Shown: positions 8,776 through 16,708 of the stretch, piece by piece
How positions within the stretch are numbered: the stretch's first letter is position 1
How the letters are laid out: each line of letters starts with the position of its first letter
Source of the DNA: JBAVEL01 sp049587715
Lineage (GTDB): Bacteria > Bacteroidota > Ignavibacteria > UBA10030 > UBA6906
Direction: 5' to 3'
Length of the DNA: 37,579 nt
Assembly (NCBI GenBank): GCA_049587715.1
Contig: JBAVEL010000042.1
Coordinates: forward strand, 1 to 37,579
The notes under the pieces: generated by a model
The model's input: the letters and a program-made list of their open reading frames with translations, nothing else
The model's database searches: none
Told to the model about the DNA's origin: nothing
Translations under genes and position numbers: made by a program

Positions 8776-10040
8776 CAGGCATTCCCTGCGATCTTCACGG
8801 GGCGCTCCGCGAAACGGAGCGCTGCCTCCAGTGCCACGATGCCCCCTGCACCGCGGCATGCCCCGTGCACATAGACATCCCCGGCTTCATCCGGATGCTG
8901 CGGAGCGGCAACCCGAGAGGCGCCGCGCACCTCATCCGGGCCGCCAACCCCCTGGCCCACATCTGCGGGGAAGTGTGTCCCCAGGAGGTGTACTGCCAGG
9001 CCTCCTGCACCCGGGGAAAGCAGGATGCCCCCGTGGAGATCCGTCCGCTTCACGCATTCGCCTCCACGGAGGAACGGCGGGGGGGGTATTCCACACCCCG
9101 CGTGCCCGCCCCCGGAGGGGGACGCGCCGCGGTCATCGGCGGAGGGCCTGCAGGGCTGGCCTGTGCGTTCGAGCTGAGGCGGTTGGGGCGAGGGGTGGTG
9201 TTGTTCGAAATGCGGGACCCGGGGGGAGTACCCCGCAGCAGCATCCCCTCCTACCGCCTGAGTCCCGAGGTCCTGGAGGGGGACCTGTCCTTCCTCCTCC
9301 CCCACATCGAGGTCCGGAGGGAAGAGGTGGGCGCCGATTCCTTCCGGCGTATCCGCACGGAGTATGACGCCGTGTTCGTGGCTGTCGGGCTGGGGGCCGA
9401 CAGGCCCCTTCCGCTCCCCGGAGCAGACCTCCCGGGTGTGATTCCCGTCCTCCGATTCCTGGAGGATGCCCGCTCGGGGGCGGGCGTCTCACGCAGATGG
9501 GAGAACGTGGTGGTGGTTGGAGGGGGGAATGTCTCCCTTGACGCCGCGGCCACCGCGAAGAGCCTGGGGGCTTCGCATGTCGTGCTTCTCTACCGGCGGG
9601 GGGAATCCGAGATGAAGATCTGGAAGAGCGAGCTGGAGGAGGCCCGGGCCCGGGGGGTACAGGTGGCAGCCCTGACCCAGCCGATGACCGTGCTGGGAAC
9701 CGGCCGGGTGGAGGGCGTCCGGTGTCTGAGGACCCGTCTTTCGGGGGATACGGGTCCGGACGGCAGGCGGCTGCCCGTTGCGGTGGAGGGCTCCGAACAT
9801 GACTATCCGGCCGATGCCGTGATCGCAGCCATCGGCCAGAGGCCGGCGGCGGAGTTCCTCCAGCTTCTGGAGACCAAACCCGAGGGATATGTGGAGACCG
9901 ATGGGAAATCTGCCACCAGTCTCGGGGGCGTGTTCGCAGGAGGGGATGTGGTGGGCAGAGAAGGAACCATCGTGCGGGCCGTCGCCGAGGGAAGGGCCGC
10001 CGCGCAAGCCATGCACGCCTTCATGGGGAAGGAGGGCTGA
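8772..10040 (+). CDS. preT: PreT-like NAD(P)H/FAD iron-sulfur oxidoreductase subunit
   Basis: The product has 422 residues. Two clusters of four cysteines at the N terminus (Cys18, 21, 26, 30 and Cys65, 69, 75, 79) fit the two [4Fe-4S] sites of the glutamate-synthase small-subunit family. An FAD dinucleotide fold starts at about 121 (IGGGPAGLA) and an NAD(P) fold follows (VVVGGGNVSLDAA). Length and arrangement match PreT, the electron-input subunit of bacterial dihydropyrimidine dehydrogenase, and the partner PreA-like gene is next. In E. coli purine clusters the comparable role may be carried by the much longer YgfK, so this looks like a split equivalent. The likely role is to feed NAD(P)H electrons to the partner for reduction of a pyrimidine- or purine-type ring. 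The GTG start at 8772 overlaps the previous stop (GTGA) and follows GGAGAAGAG. Confidence 0.85.
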   Translation: MTGIPCDLHGALRETERCLQCHDAPCTAACPVHIDIPGFIRMLRSGNPRGAAHLIRAANPLAHICGEVCPQEVYCQASCTRGKQDAPVEIRPLHAFASTEERRGGYSTPRVPAPGGGRAAVIGGGPAGLACAFELRRLGRGVVLFEMRDPGGVPRSSIPSYRLSPEVLEGDLSFLLPHIEVRREEVGADSFRRIRTEYDAVFVAVGLGADRPLPLPGADLPGVIPVLRFLEDARSGAGVSRRWENVVVVGGGNVSLDAAATAKSLGASHVVLLYRRGESEMKIWKSELEEARARGVQVAALTQPMTVLGTGRVEGVRCLRTRLSGDTGPDGRRLPVAVEGSEHDYPADAVIAAIGQRPAAEFLQLLETKPEGYVETDGKSATSLGGVFAGGDVVGREGTIVRAVAEGRAAAQAMHAFMGKEG

Positions 10041-10044
10041 GCGG

Positions 10045-11298
10045 ATGGACCGCACAGACGCGCGGGAATTGTACCCGCTGGGCAATCTGTCTTTCTCGTT
10101 TCTCTCGATTCCGCTGGAGAACCCCTTCCTGCTGGCCGCCGGACCGTCGACGGACGATGCCCAGATGGTGCGCCGCGCATTCTCGGCCGGATGGGCGGGG
10201 GCCATCCTGAAGACCACCTCGGTGGAGGGAACCACCGTGGACCTGGCCTACCCCCTCATGAGCTCCCTGAGCCATCGGGGCAGGGATCTCTTCGGCATGG
10301 GCAACATCGACCTGATTTCCCGGCATCATGTGGGGACGGTGGAAGAGCATGTGCGGATCCTGAAGAGGGAGTTCCCCTCCAAGATGGTGGGAGCCAGCAT
10401 CATGGCGGGGAGGAAGGAGGACTGGCAGACCCTCGTGGAGAGGCTCGTGCGGGCGGGCACCGACCTGATCGAGTGCAGCTTCTCGTGTCCCCAGGGCTCC
10501 CTGGGAGAACACCCGGGGAGAATGCTGGCGCAGAGCCCCGCCGCCACCGAAACAACCGCGCGCTGGGTCAAGGAGGCAGCGGGCGACACGCCCGTCTCCA
10601 TCAAGATCACCCCGCATGTGACCGACATCCTGGAGGTGGCACGGGCCGTCCGGCGGGGCGGATGCGACGCCGTCACGGCATCCAACTCCCTGCAGGCGCT
10701 CATGGGAGTCGATATCCGCACCTTTGTCCCCCACCCCCGGCTCGGGGACCTCTCCACATACAGCGGACTCACCGGACCCGCCATCAAACCGGTGACTCTC
10801 CGGACCATTGCGGAGATCTCCCGGGGAACGGCGATCCCGGTTCTGGGGACCGGAGGGGCGTCCGACTGGAGGGACGCGGTGGAGTTCATGGCCGTCGGCG
10901 CCGGGGCGGTGCAGTACTGCACCGCCGTCATGCACGCGGGATTCCGCATCATCGAGGATCTCCGCAGCGGTCTGTCCCACTACCTGGAGGAAATGGGATT
11001 CTCCTCCCCCTCCGCAATCATCGGAAGGGCACTCCCCCACCTGGCGGCGCATGAGGCGCTCCCCAGGCGGACCGTCCGGAGCCGGATCGACGAGGGGCGA
11101 TGCATCGGGTGTGAGGTCTGTTATCTGGCATGCGCCGACGGCGGCCACGGGGCCATCCGGAGGGGCGAGGGCCGGATCCCGGTCATCGACCCCGAGCGGT
11201 GCGTCGGCTGCGGTCTCTGCGAATGGGTGTGCCCCGAGCACTGCATCGCCATGCAGGTCATCAATGGAACAACGGAAGTGCGGAGGCCAGACCCATGA
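10045..11298 (+). CDS. preA: PreA-like dihydropyrimidine dehydrogenase/dihydroorotate-dehydrogenase-family subunit
   Basis: The product has 417 residues. An FMN-binding TIM barrel of the dihydroorotate dehydrogenase family fills about 10-335, with ECSFSCPQG at 143-151, SIKITP near 185 and LGTGGASDW near 267. A C-terminal two-[4Fe-4S] ferredoxin domain has Cys353, 356, 359, 363 and Cys386, 389, 392, 396. This is the PreA layout, and with the upstream PreT-like protein it should form a flavin/iron-sulfur complex reducing a C=C bond of a pyrimidine-like ring. In mammalian dihydropyrimidine dehydrogenase an active-site cysteine lies in a short loop before 'GQDPE'; the matching stretch here reads RMLAQSPA and has no cysteine. 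ATG 10045 has GGAGG at 10031-10035. The stop overlaps the next start. Context suggests a purine-derived rather than uracil substrate. Confidence 0.85.
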   Translation: MDRTDARELYPLGNLSFSFLSIPLENPFLLAAGPSTDDAQMVRRAFSAGWAGAILKTTSVEGTTVDLAYPLMSSLSHRGRDLFGMGNIDLISRHHVGTVEEHVRILKREFPSKMVGASIMAGRKEDWQTLVERLVRAGTDLIECSFSCPQGSLGEHPGRMLAQSPAATETTARWVKEAAGDTPVSIKITPHVTDILEVARAVRRGGCDAVTASNSLQALMGVDIRTFVPHPRLGDLSTYSGLTGPAIKPVTLRTIAEISRGTAIPVLGTGGASDWRDAVEFMAVGAGAVQYCTAVMHAGFRIIEDLRSGLSHYLEEMGFSSPSAIIGRALPHLAAHEALPRRTVRSRIDEGRCIGCEVCYLACADGGHGAIRRGEGRIPVIDPERCVGCGLCEWVCPEHCIAMQVINGTTEVRRPDP

Positions 11299-12749
11299 GG
11301 CACATTCCCGTCCGGACCGACCCTGCCGTCCGGAAACGCACGGCCTTCCGGTGCCGGCAGCGGAACATCCGGATCCCCACCCTCGCCCAGATGCGCGACC
11401 CGGGGGGGATCCCCGGTCCCTGTGCCCGGGGGCTGGAACAGGTGGGGCTGTGGGATGTGAACCCGCTCAACCTGTACCGCATCACCTGGAAGAACGACCC
11501 GGAGGGAAGGGGCTTCGGGGGAGTCAACTTCCTCGAGCTGCCCTGTGCCCTGACGGGTGTGGAGGCGCGCATCGTGGGACTTGTGGGGAAGTATTTCCCC
11601 ACGGGCGCCCACAAGGTGGGGGCCGCATTCGGTTGTCTCATTCCGCGTCTTGTGAGCGGGGAATTCGACCCGGAACGCCACAGGGCCGTCTGGCCTTCCA
11701 CGGGAAACTTCTGCCGGGGGGGCGCCTTTGACTGCTCCCTGCTCGGGTGCACGGCGGTGGCCGTGCTCCCCGAAGAGATGTCCAGCGAGCGGTTTGCGTG
11801 GCTGCGGAGCATCGGGGCGGAGATCATTGCCACGCCCGGCTGCGAGTCGAATGTCAAGGAAATCTACGATGCCTGCCGGGTGCTGCGGGCCGATCGGGCC
11901 AACATGATCTTCAACCAGTTTGAGGAATTCGGTAATCCTCTCTGGCACCATGCCGTCACGGGACCCGCCTGCGAAGAGGTCCTCCGGCTGCCGGCGCTTG
12001 CCGGAACCCGCCCGGCGGCATTCATCTCGGCCACCGGCTCGGCCGGCACGATCGCCGCGGGGGACCATTTGAAGCGGTGCCACCCGGACCTGAAGATCGT
12101 GGCCGCAGAGGCGCTCCAGTGCCCCACGCTCCTCATGAACGGGTTCGGCGGACACCGGATTGAGGGGATCGGGGACAAGCACATCCCGTGGGTGCACAAC
12201 ACGCGCAACACCGATGCTGTTGCCGCCGTGGACGACGAGGACTGTCTGCGCCTCTTCCGCCTCTTCAACGAGGAGGCCGGCGGAGAGGAGCTCCGCTCCC
12301 TGGGAGTCCCCCCCGACGTGGTCTCCCGTCTGGGACTGGTGGGCATCTCGGGCATCTGCAACCTGCTGGCCGCCGTCAAGACCGCCCGCCGATTCGAGCT
12401 GGGCAAGGACGACGTTCTCCTCACCGTCTTCACCGATTCGGCCGACCTCTACCGCTCCCGCCTGGCCGAGCTGGAGGCCCTGCGGGGTCCGTACACGGGG
12501 GTTCAGGCGGCACGGGATCTGGCGGGTCCCCTGCATCACCAGCGGGCCGATTTCTTCCGGGAGCTCGGCTACGAGGAGAGAAAAGCCGTCCACAACCTGA
12601 AGTACTTTACATGGGTGGAACAGCAGGGAAAGAGCACGGAGGAGCTGCGGGAGCAGTGGGATCCCGGCTACTGGGAGGAGCTCTATGAGACGGGCCCGGC
12701 CGAGTTCGACCGCCTTGTGGAGGAATTCAACGCGGACGCGGGATGGTGA
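11295..12749 (+). CDS. Fold-type II PLP-dependent enzyme in the YgeX position, substrate unknown
   Basis: The product has 484 residues, much longer than the roughly 400-residue diaminopropionate ammonia-lyase YgeX, and I do not see YgeX's characteristic sequence. It is nonetheless a tryptophan-synthase-beta/cysteine-synthase fold enzyme. The probable PLP lysine is Lys107 in FPTGAHKVGAAF, the substrate loop is PSTGNFCRGGAF at 134-145, and a glycine-rich phosphate loop follows (SATGSAGTIAAGD). A long N-terminal segment (about 1-75) and a C-terminal extension (about 400-484) are additional. It sits between preA and the ygeY- and ygeW-like genes, where E. coli has ygeX. I infer an ammonia-lyase or related elimination on a diamino or ureido acid. 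The ATG at 11295 overlaps the previous stop (ATGA). Confidence 0.75.
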   Translation: MRHIPVRTDPAVRKRTAFRCRQRNIRIPTLAQMRDPGGIPGPCARGLEQVGLWDVNPLNLYRITWKNDPEGRGFGGVNFLELPCALTGVEARIVGLVGKYFPTGAHKVGAAFGCLIPRLVSGEFDPERHRAVWPSTGNFCRGGAFDCSLLGCTAVAVLPEEMSSERFAWLRSIGAEIIATPGCESNVKEIYDACRVLRADRANMIFNQFEEFGNPLWHHAVTGPACEEVLRLPALAGTRPAAFISATGSAGTIAAGDHLKRCHPDLKIVAAEALQCPTLLMNGFGGHRIEGIGDKHIPWVHNTRNTDAVAAVDDEDCLRLFRLFNEEAGGEELRSLGVPPDVVSRLGLVGISGICNLLAAVKTARRFELGKDDVLLTVFTDSADLYRSRLAELEALRGPYTGVQAARDLAGPLHHQRADFFRELGYEERKAVHNLKYFTWVEQQGKSTEELREQWDPGYWEELYETGPAEFDRLVEEFNADAGW

Positions 12750-12780
12750 CCCGCAACCCCGCCAGGGAGGGAGCACGGAC

Positions 12781-13980
12781 ATGACTGATCGTATTCTCGA
12801 GGCCGCCGAGCGCAACCGGGGTCCCGTCACGGAGTTCCTCCGGGACCTGATCTCCATTCCATCGCTCAGCTCCCGGGAGGGGGCCGTCATCCGGCGGGTG
12901 GAGGAGGAGATGCGGCGGTGCGGATTCGACGAGGTCGTCATTGACGGGATGGGTAACGTCCTGGGGAGGATCGGGAGCGGGAAAACTGTCCTTGCCTATG
13001 ACGCGCACGTGGACACAGTGGACGTGGGAGATCCCTCGGCCTGGAAGACGGACCCGTTCGGCGGAGAGGTGCGGGACGGTCTGGTGTACGGACGGGGCGC
13101 CTGCGACATGAAAGGGGCCCTGGCTTCCATCGTACACGGGGGCAAGATCCTGAAGGAAACAGGCCTGGAGGGGGACTTCACCCTGTATGTGGTGGGAAGC
13201 GTCCAGGAGGAGGACTGCGACGGGCTGTGCTGGCAGTACATCCTGGGGGAGGGTGGGCTCCGGCCCGATGCGGTGGTGATCACCGAGCCCACCAACCTGG
13301 GAATCTATCGCGGGCACCGGGGCCGGATGGAGATCGAGGTCCGGACCACGGGCGTCTCCTGCCACGGATCGGCCCCCGAGCGAGGGGTGAACGCCATCTA
13401 CCGGATGGCCCCCGTCATCCGGGAGGTGGAGGCCCTGCACGCATCCCTGAAGGGCGAGCCGTTTCTGGGAAAGGGAAGCGTCACGATAGCCGAAATCCGC
13501 TCCACCTCCCCCTCCCTCTGCGCCGTGGCCGACTCCTGCACCATCCACCTGGACCGGCGGCTGGCGGCCGCCGACACCATGGAATCCGCCCTCTCCGAGA
13601 TCCGCCGGCTCCCCTCGGTCGTCCGGGCGGAGGCCGAGGTCCGGGTTCTGGAGTACGCGGTCCCGAGCTGGAAGGGGCTTGTGTACCCCACGAGGAAGTA
13701 CTATCCCACCTGGCTCCTTGGCGAGGATCATCCCCTGCTGGGCGCCGGACAGGAGACGTTCCGCCGCCTGTTCGCCCGGGAGCCGGAGGTGGGGAGATGG
13801 GTCTTCAGCACGAACGGGGTGGCCGTGATGGGCATGCACGGCATTCCGTGCATCGGGTTCGGACCGGGCAACGAGCTCTTTGCACACATGGCAACGGAAC
13901 ACGTCCCGGTGGATCATCTGGTCCGCGCCACGGCATGGTATGCCCTGTTTCCGTCCGTGTTCACCGGCAGGTCAATCTGA
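12781..13980 (+). CDS. ygeY: YgeY-like M20-family metallohydrolase
   Basis: The product has 399 residues, close to E. coli YgeY. It belongs to the M20/ArgE/DapE dizinc hydrolases: His76 and Asp78 in AYDAHVDTVD, the bridging Asp109 in GRGACDMKG, the catalytic Glu143-Glu144 pair in VQEEDCDG, Glu169 in ITEPTN and a late histidine in FAHMATEHVP. The dimerisation-domain insertion lies in the middle. The likely role is hydrolysis of an N-carbamoyl (ureido) or N-acyl bond in the ring-opened purine product; this is inferred from gene context. The upstream gap of 31 nt is the largest in the operon. ATG 12781 is chosen from GGGAGG at 12765-12770 and from the match to family N termini. Confidence 0.88.
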   Translation: MTDRILEAAERNRGPVTEFLRDLISIPSLSSREGAVIRRVEEEMRRCGFDEVVIDGMGNVLGRIGSGKTVLAYDAHVDTVDVGDPSAWKTDPFGGEVRDGLVYGRGACDMKGALASIVHGGKILKETGLEGDFTLYVVGSVQEEDCDGLCWQYILGEGGLRPDAVVITEPTNLGIYRGHRGRMEIEVRTTGVSCHGSAPERGVNAIYRMAPVIREVEALHASLKGEPFLGKGSVTIAEIRSTSPSLCAVADSCTIHLDRRLAAADTMESALSEIRRLPSVVRAEAEVRVLEYAVPSWKGLVYPTRKYYPTWLLGEDHPLLGAGQETFRRLFAREPEVGRWVFSTNGVAVMGMHGIPCIGFGPGNELFAHMATEHVPVDHLVRATAWYALFPSVFTGRSI

Positions 13981-13991
13981 AAGGAGCACGC

Positions 13992-14993
13992 ATGGCCGCA
14001 CGCCTACCCGTCCTTCCCCGCACGCTGAAGGGAAGGGACTACATCGAAACCAGGGACTGGTCGGACAGGGAAATCGAACTCGCTCTCCGCACGGCCGCGG
14101 ACCTGAAGAAGCGGTTCCGGAAAGGGCTGCCGCACCGCTACCTCCCCGACCGGACGATCTTCCTCTTCTTCTTCGACAAATCCACCCGGACACGCAATTC
14201 GTTCGAAGCCGGAGCCACCCAGCTCGGGGCCCACGCCCACTTCATTGCGGCGGAGACCTCGCAGGCGGCCCACGGGGAGTCCCCCCGGGACATGGGGATC
14301 ATCCTCTCCAGCTACGGCCATGCCATCGCCATCCGCCACGATCTCGTGCCCGGAGAAGGCAATGCCTACATGCGGGAGGTTGCCCGCCACGCCGGCGTCC
14401 CCGTGATGAACATGCAGTGCGACATCGACCATCCGTTCCAGACCCTTGCAGACCTGATGACCATCCGCGAAGAGTTCGGAAAGAACCTGCGGGGGCTGAA
14501 GATGGCGGTCTCCTGGGCGTATGCCCCGAGCTACGCCAAGCCCATGTCTGTCCCCCAGGGGCTCATCACCCTCATGACCCGCTTCGGGGTGGACATCACG
14601 CTCGCCCATCCGCCCGAGTTCACACTCATGGAGGGTCCCATGAAGCTGGCGCGGGAGACGGCCGCCCGGAACGGAACGCGCTTCGAGGTCACCGATTCCA
14701 TGGAGGAGGCCTTCCGCAACGCGGACATCGTCTATCCGAAATCGTGGGGCATCGAATCCCTGTTCCATGCGCCCGAGGAGGCCCTGAAGATATCCGCCCG
14801 GTACCGGCACTGGATCTGTGATGACCGCCTCATGCGGCTGACATCCCCGCGCTCCATCTACATGCACTGCCTCCCCGCAGACCGGGGCTTCGAGGTGACC
14901 GACGCGGTGATCGACGGCCCCCGATCGAGGGTGTTCCCCGAGGCGGAGAACCGCCTGCACACCTGCAAGGCCGTGATGGCCCTGACCATGTGA
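13992..14993 (+). CDS. ygeW: YgeW-like knotted carbamoyltransferase
   Basis: The product has 333 residues and belongs to the aspartate/ornithine carbamoyltransferase superfamily. The phosphate loop STRTR is at 64-68, HPFQ at 147-150 and HCLP at 292-295. Stretches such as GNAYMREV, CDIDHP and SWAYAPSYAKPMSVPQG are shared with E. coli YgeW. It is about 60 residues shorter than E. coli YgeW and so closer to the length of acetylornithine or ornithine transcarbamylases. The expected reaction is phosphorolysis of a ureido intermediate to carbamoyl phosphate plus an amine, allowing ATP recovery through carbamate kinase, which is not in the window. ATG 13992 follows AAGGAG at 13981-13986, only 11 nt after ygeY. 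Confidence 0.87.
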   Translation: MAARLPVLPRTLKGRDYIETRDWSDREIELALRTAADLKKRFRKGLPHRYLPDRTIFLFFFDKSTRTRNSFEAGATQLGAHAHFIAAETSQAAHGESPRDMGIILSSYGHAIAIRHDLVPGEGNAYMREVARHAGVPVMNMQCDIDHPFQTLADLMTIREEFGKNLRGLKMAVSWAYAPSYAKPMSVPQGLITLMTRFGVDITLAHPPEFTLMEGPMKLARETAARNGTRFEVTDSMEEAFRNADIVYPKSWGIESLFHAPEEALKISARYRHWICDDRLMRLTSPRSIYMHCLPADRGFEVTDAVIDGPRSRVFPEAENRLHTCKAVMALTM

Positions 14994-16111
14994 TGGAAGT
15001 CCTCTCCCTTCTGGGTGAAGCGCTGGCCCGGGGCGAGCGCCTGGTCCTGGCCACCATCCTGAACGCCGAGGGGTCCACTCCCCTTCCCGCGGGGGCGCAC
15101 ATGGCCGTTCCCTGCGGGGGAGGTCCCGCACGGGGGACCGTGGGAGGGGGAGTGCTGGAAGCCCAGGTGCAATCCCTTGCCGCATCCATCGGCTCCTCGG
15201 GCGCCCCCCCCTCCCTCGCCGAACTTTTCCTCACGGAGGAGACCGGCGGAAACGGGATGCTCTGCGGAGGAAGTGTGGAGGTCCTGCTGGAGCCGCTCGG
15301 AGACGGGGATGCGGAGCTCTTCCGCAGGCTTGCGGAATCACGGGAGGCGGGGCCGGGGGGGCTGCTTGTCCGCATCCTGGCGGGGTCTCCCCTCGTGGTG
15401 GAGCGGGAGTTCCTCACACCCCCGCCCTCGGGGGGGGAGCTGGAGGCGGCCCTCGGGCAGATGGCGGGGGGGAGAATCCCCGGGATCCGGATTCCGGAAG
15501 AAGGGTCTTCCAGGAACCTGCAGGAAGGACGCCCCTTGCGTGTGCAGGGGGAGGGGGTGACCCTCGTTCTGGAGCCCGTGACGCCGCATCACGATCTGTT
15601 CGTCTTCGGGGGAGGACATGTGTCCCGCTGCCTGGTGCGGAGCGCGGCGCACGCGGGATTCCGGGTCAGCGTGGCCGACGATCGGAAGGAATTCTCCCTC
15701 CCCGGCCGGTTCCCCGAGGCCTTCCGGACGGTCTGCGCCCCCTGGGAGCGCGTGTGGGATCATCTCCGGGTGGGGCAGGGATCCTTTCTCGTCATTGTCA
15801 CACGGGGGCACTCCTTCGATGCCGCGCTCCTGGAGACGGCACTCCGCACTCCCGCGCGCTACATCGGGATGATAGGAAGCGAGCGAAAGGTCTCTGCGAC
15901 ATTCGAGCGCCTCCTGCAGAGGGGCACCCCCCTGGGGGATCTCAGGCGTGTGCACGCACCGGTGGGTCTCGCGATCGGAGCCGTGAGCCCCGAGGAGATA
16001 GCCGTCAGCATCACGGCGGAGCTCGTCGCCGTCCGGAGGGGCATCCGGCCGGATGGTCCCATGGTGCGACGTCTGGAGCCCTGGTTCCGCGCACGCGAAA
16101 CAGACCCGTGA
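14993..16111 (+). CDS. xdhC: XdhC/CoxI-family molybdenum-cofactor maturation protein
   Basis: The product has 372 residues and two domains. The N-terminal XdhC/CoxI domain has the typical AEGSTP...GAHM...GTVGGGVLEAQ pattern (about 15-60), and the C-terminal Rossmann-like XdhC_C domain has FGGGHVSR and RYIGMIGSERK. Members bind molybdenum cofactor, help sulfurate it and insert it into molybdenum hydroxylases. In this operon it probably serves XdhB, the 777-residue subunit, or both. ATG 14993 overlaps the ygeW stop (TGATG); an in-frame GTG immediately upstream (14990) would add one residue. It is shorter than E. coli YqeB, so I treat it as ordinary XdhC rather than as a selenium-specific YqeB. 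Confidence 0.87.
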   Translation: MEVLSLLGEALARGERLVLATILNAEGSTPLPAGAHMAVPCGGGPARGTVGGGVLEAQVQSLAASIGSSGAPPSLAELFLTEETGGNGMLCGGSVEVLLEPLGDGDAELFRRLAESREAGPGGLLVRILAGSPLVVEREFLTPPPSGGELEAALGQMAGGRIPGIRIPEEGSSRNLQEGRPLRVQGEGVTLVLEPVTPHHDLFVFGGGHVSRCLVRSAAHAGFRVSVADDRKEFSLPGRFPEAFRTVCAPWERVWDHLRVGQGSFLVIVTRGHSFDAALLETALRTPARYIGMIGSERKVSATFERLLQRGTPLGDLRRVHAPVGLAIGAVSPEEIAVSITAELVAVRRGIRPDGPMVRRLEPWFRARETDP

Positions 16112-16701
16112 ACGACGCTGAAACCCGTCCTGCCTGCGAAGGGATTCTCCTCGCCGCCGGGTCCTCCTCCCGGGCGGGGGCTTTCAAGCCGGCCATGAGA
16201 TTGGGGGGGAAACCCATCCTCCTCCATGCCCTCGAGGGAATGCGCCCCTTCTGCCGAAGGGTCATCGTGGTCGGGGGGTTCTCCTTCGGTGAACTGGAAC
16301 GCATCCTGGGAGAGGTCCCGGACGTGATCCTTGTGCGGAACGAGAACCCCGCACGGGGGATGTTCTCCTCGGTCCGGATCGGGCTCGAGCATGTGCGGGC
16401 GGACGCCTGCTTCATTCTCCCCGCAGACATCCCCCGGGTGCCGCCCGATGTGTACCGGCTGCTGCTGGAGGGGAGCGGACGGGTGCGGATCCCCCTCTGG
16501 CGGGGCAGAAGGGGCCACCCGGTTTTTGTGGCCTCGGGGGTGATCCCCGCGATCCTGGCGGAGCCGGAGGGGGTCACACTCAGGGACTGCCTGCACCGGC
16601 TCGGAGCGGCCACGGTCAGCACCTGCCACGAGGAGATCCTCCTGGACGTGGACACACCCCAGGACCTGGCGTCTCTGGAGGCCCGGCTGGCGGCCGGCTG
16701 A
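16108..16701 (+). CDS. mocA: MocA/YgfJ-like molybdenum cofactor nucleotidyltransferase
   Basis: The product has 197 residues and is a small GT-A-fold nucleotidyltransferase of the MobA/MocA group. The nucleotide loop is LAAGSSSRAGAFKP (15-28), with NPARGMFSSVRIGL and the metal-binding LPADIP (Asp107) further on. MocA enzymes add CMP to molybdopterin, giving the cytosine-dinucleotide cofactor used by several three-subunit molybdenum hydroxylases; YgfJ is the homologue in the E. coli cluster. Its presence suggests that at least one hydroxylase here uses a dinucleotide cofactor. The GTG start overlaps the xdhC stop (GTGA). It is the last gene of the operon and ends 7 nt from the convergent hrpB stop, leaving no room for a separate terminator. 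Confidence 0.85.
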   Translation: MNDAETRPACEGILLAAGSSSRAGAFKPAMRLGGKPILLHALEGMRPFCRRVIVVGGFSFGELERILGEVPDVILVRNENPARGMFSSVRIGLEHVRADACFILPADIPRVPPDVYRLLLEGSGRVRIPLWRGRRGHPVFVASGVIPAILAEPEGVTLRDCLHRLGAATVSTCHEEILLDVDTPQDLASLEARLAAG

Positions 16702-16708
16702 GCACTCC

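Noticed and set aside
11295..12749. Calling the PLP enzyme YgeX (diaminopropionate ammonia-lyase)
   Set aside because: Position fits, but length and PLP-site sequence do not match YgeX as I know it, so no symbol is given.
11121..12941. 606-codon minus-strand open frame opposite the 484-residue PLP enzyme
   Set aside because: It has shadow composition with no family motif, and spans two plus-strand genes with clear starts and motifs.
14993..16111. Calling the maturation gene YqeB (selenium-specific)
   Set aside because: At 372 residues with a standard XdhC/XdhC_C layout it is ordinary XdhC; YqeB is considerably longer.
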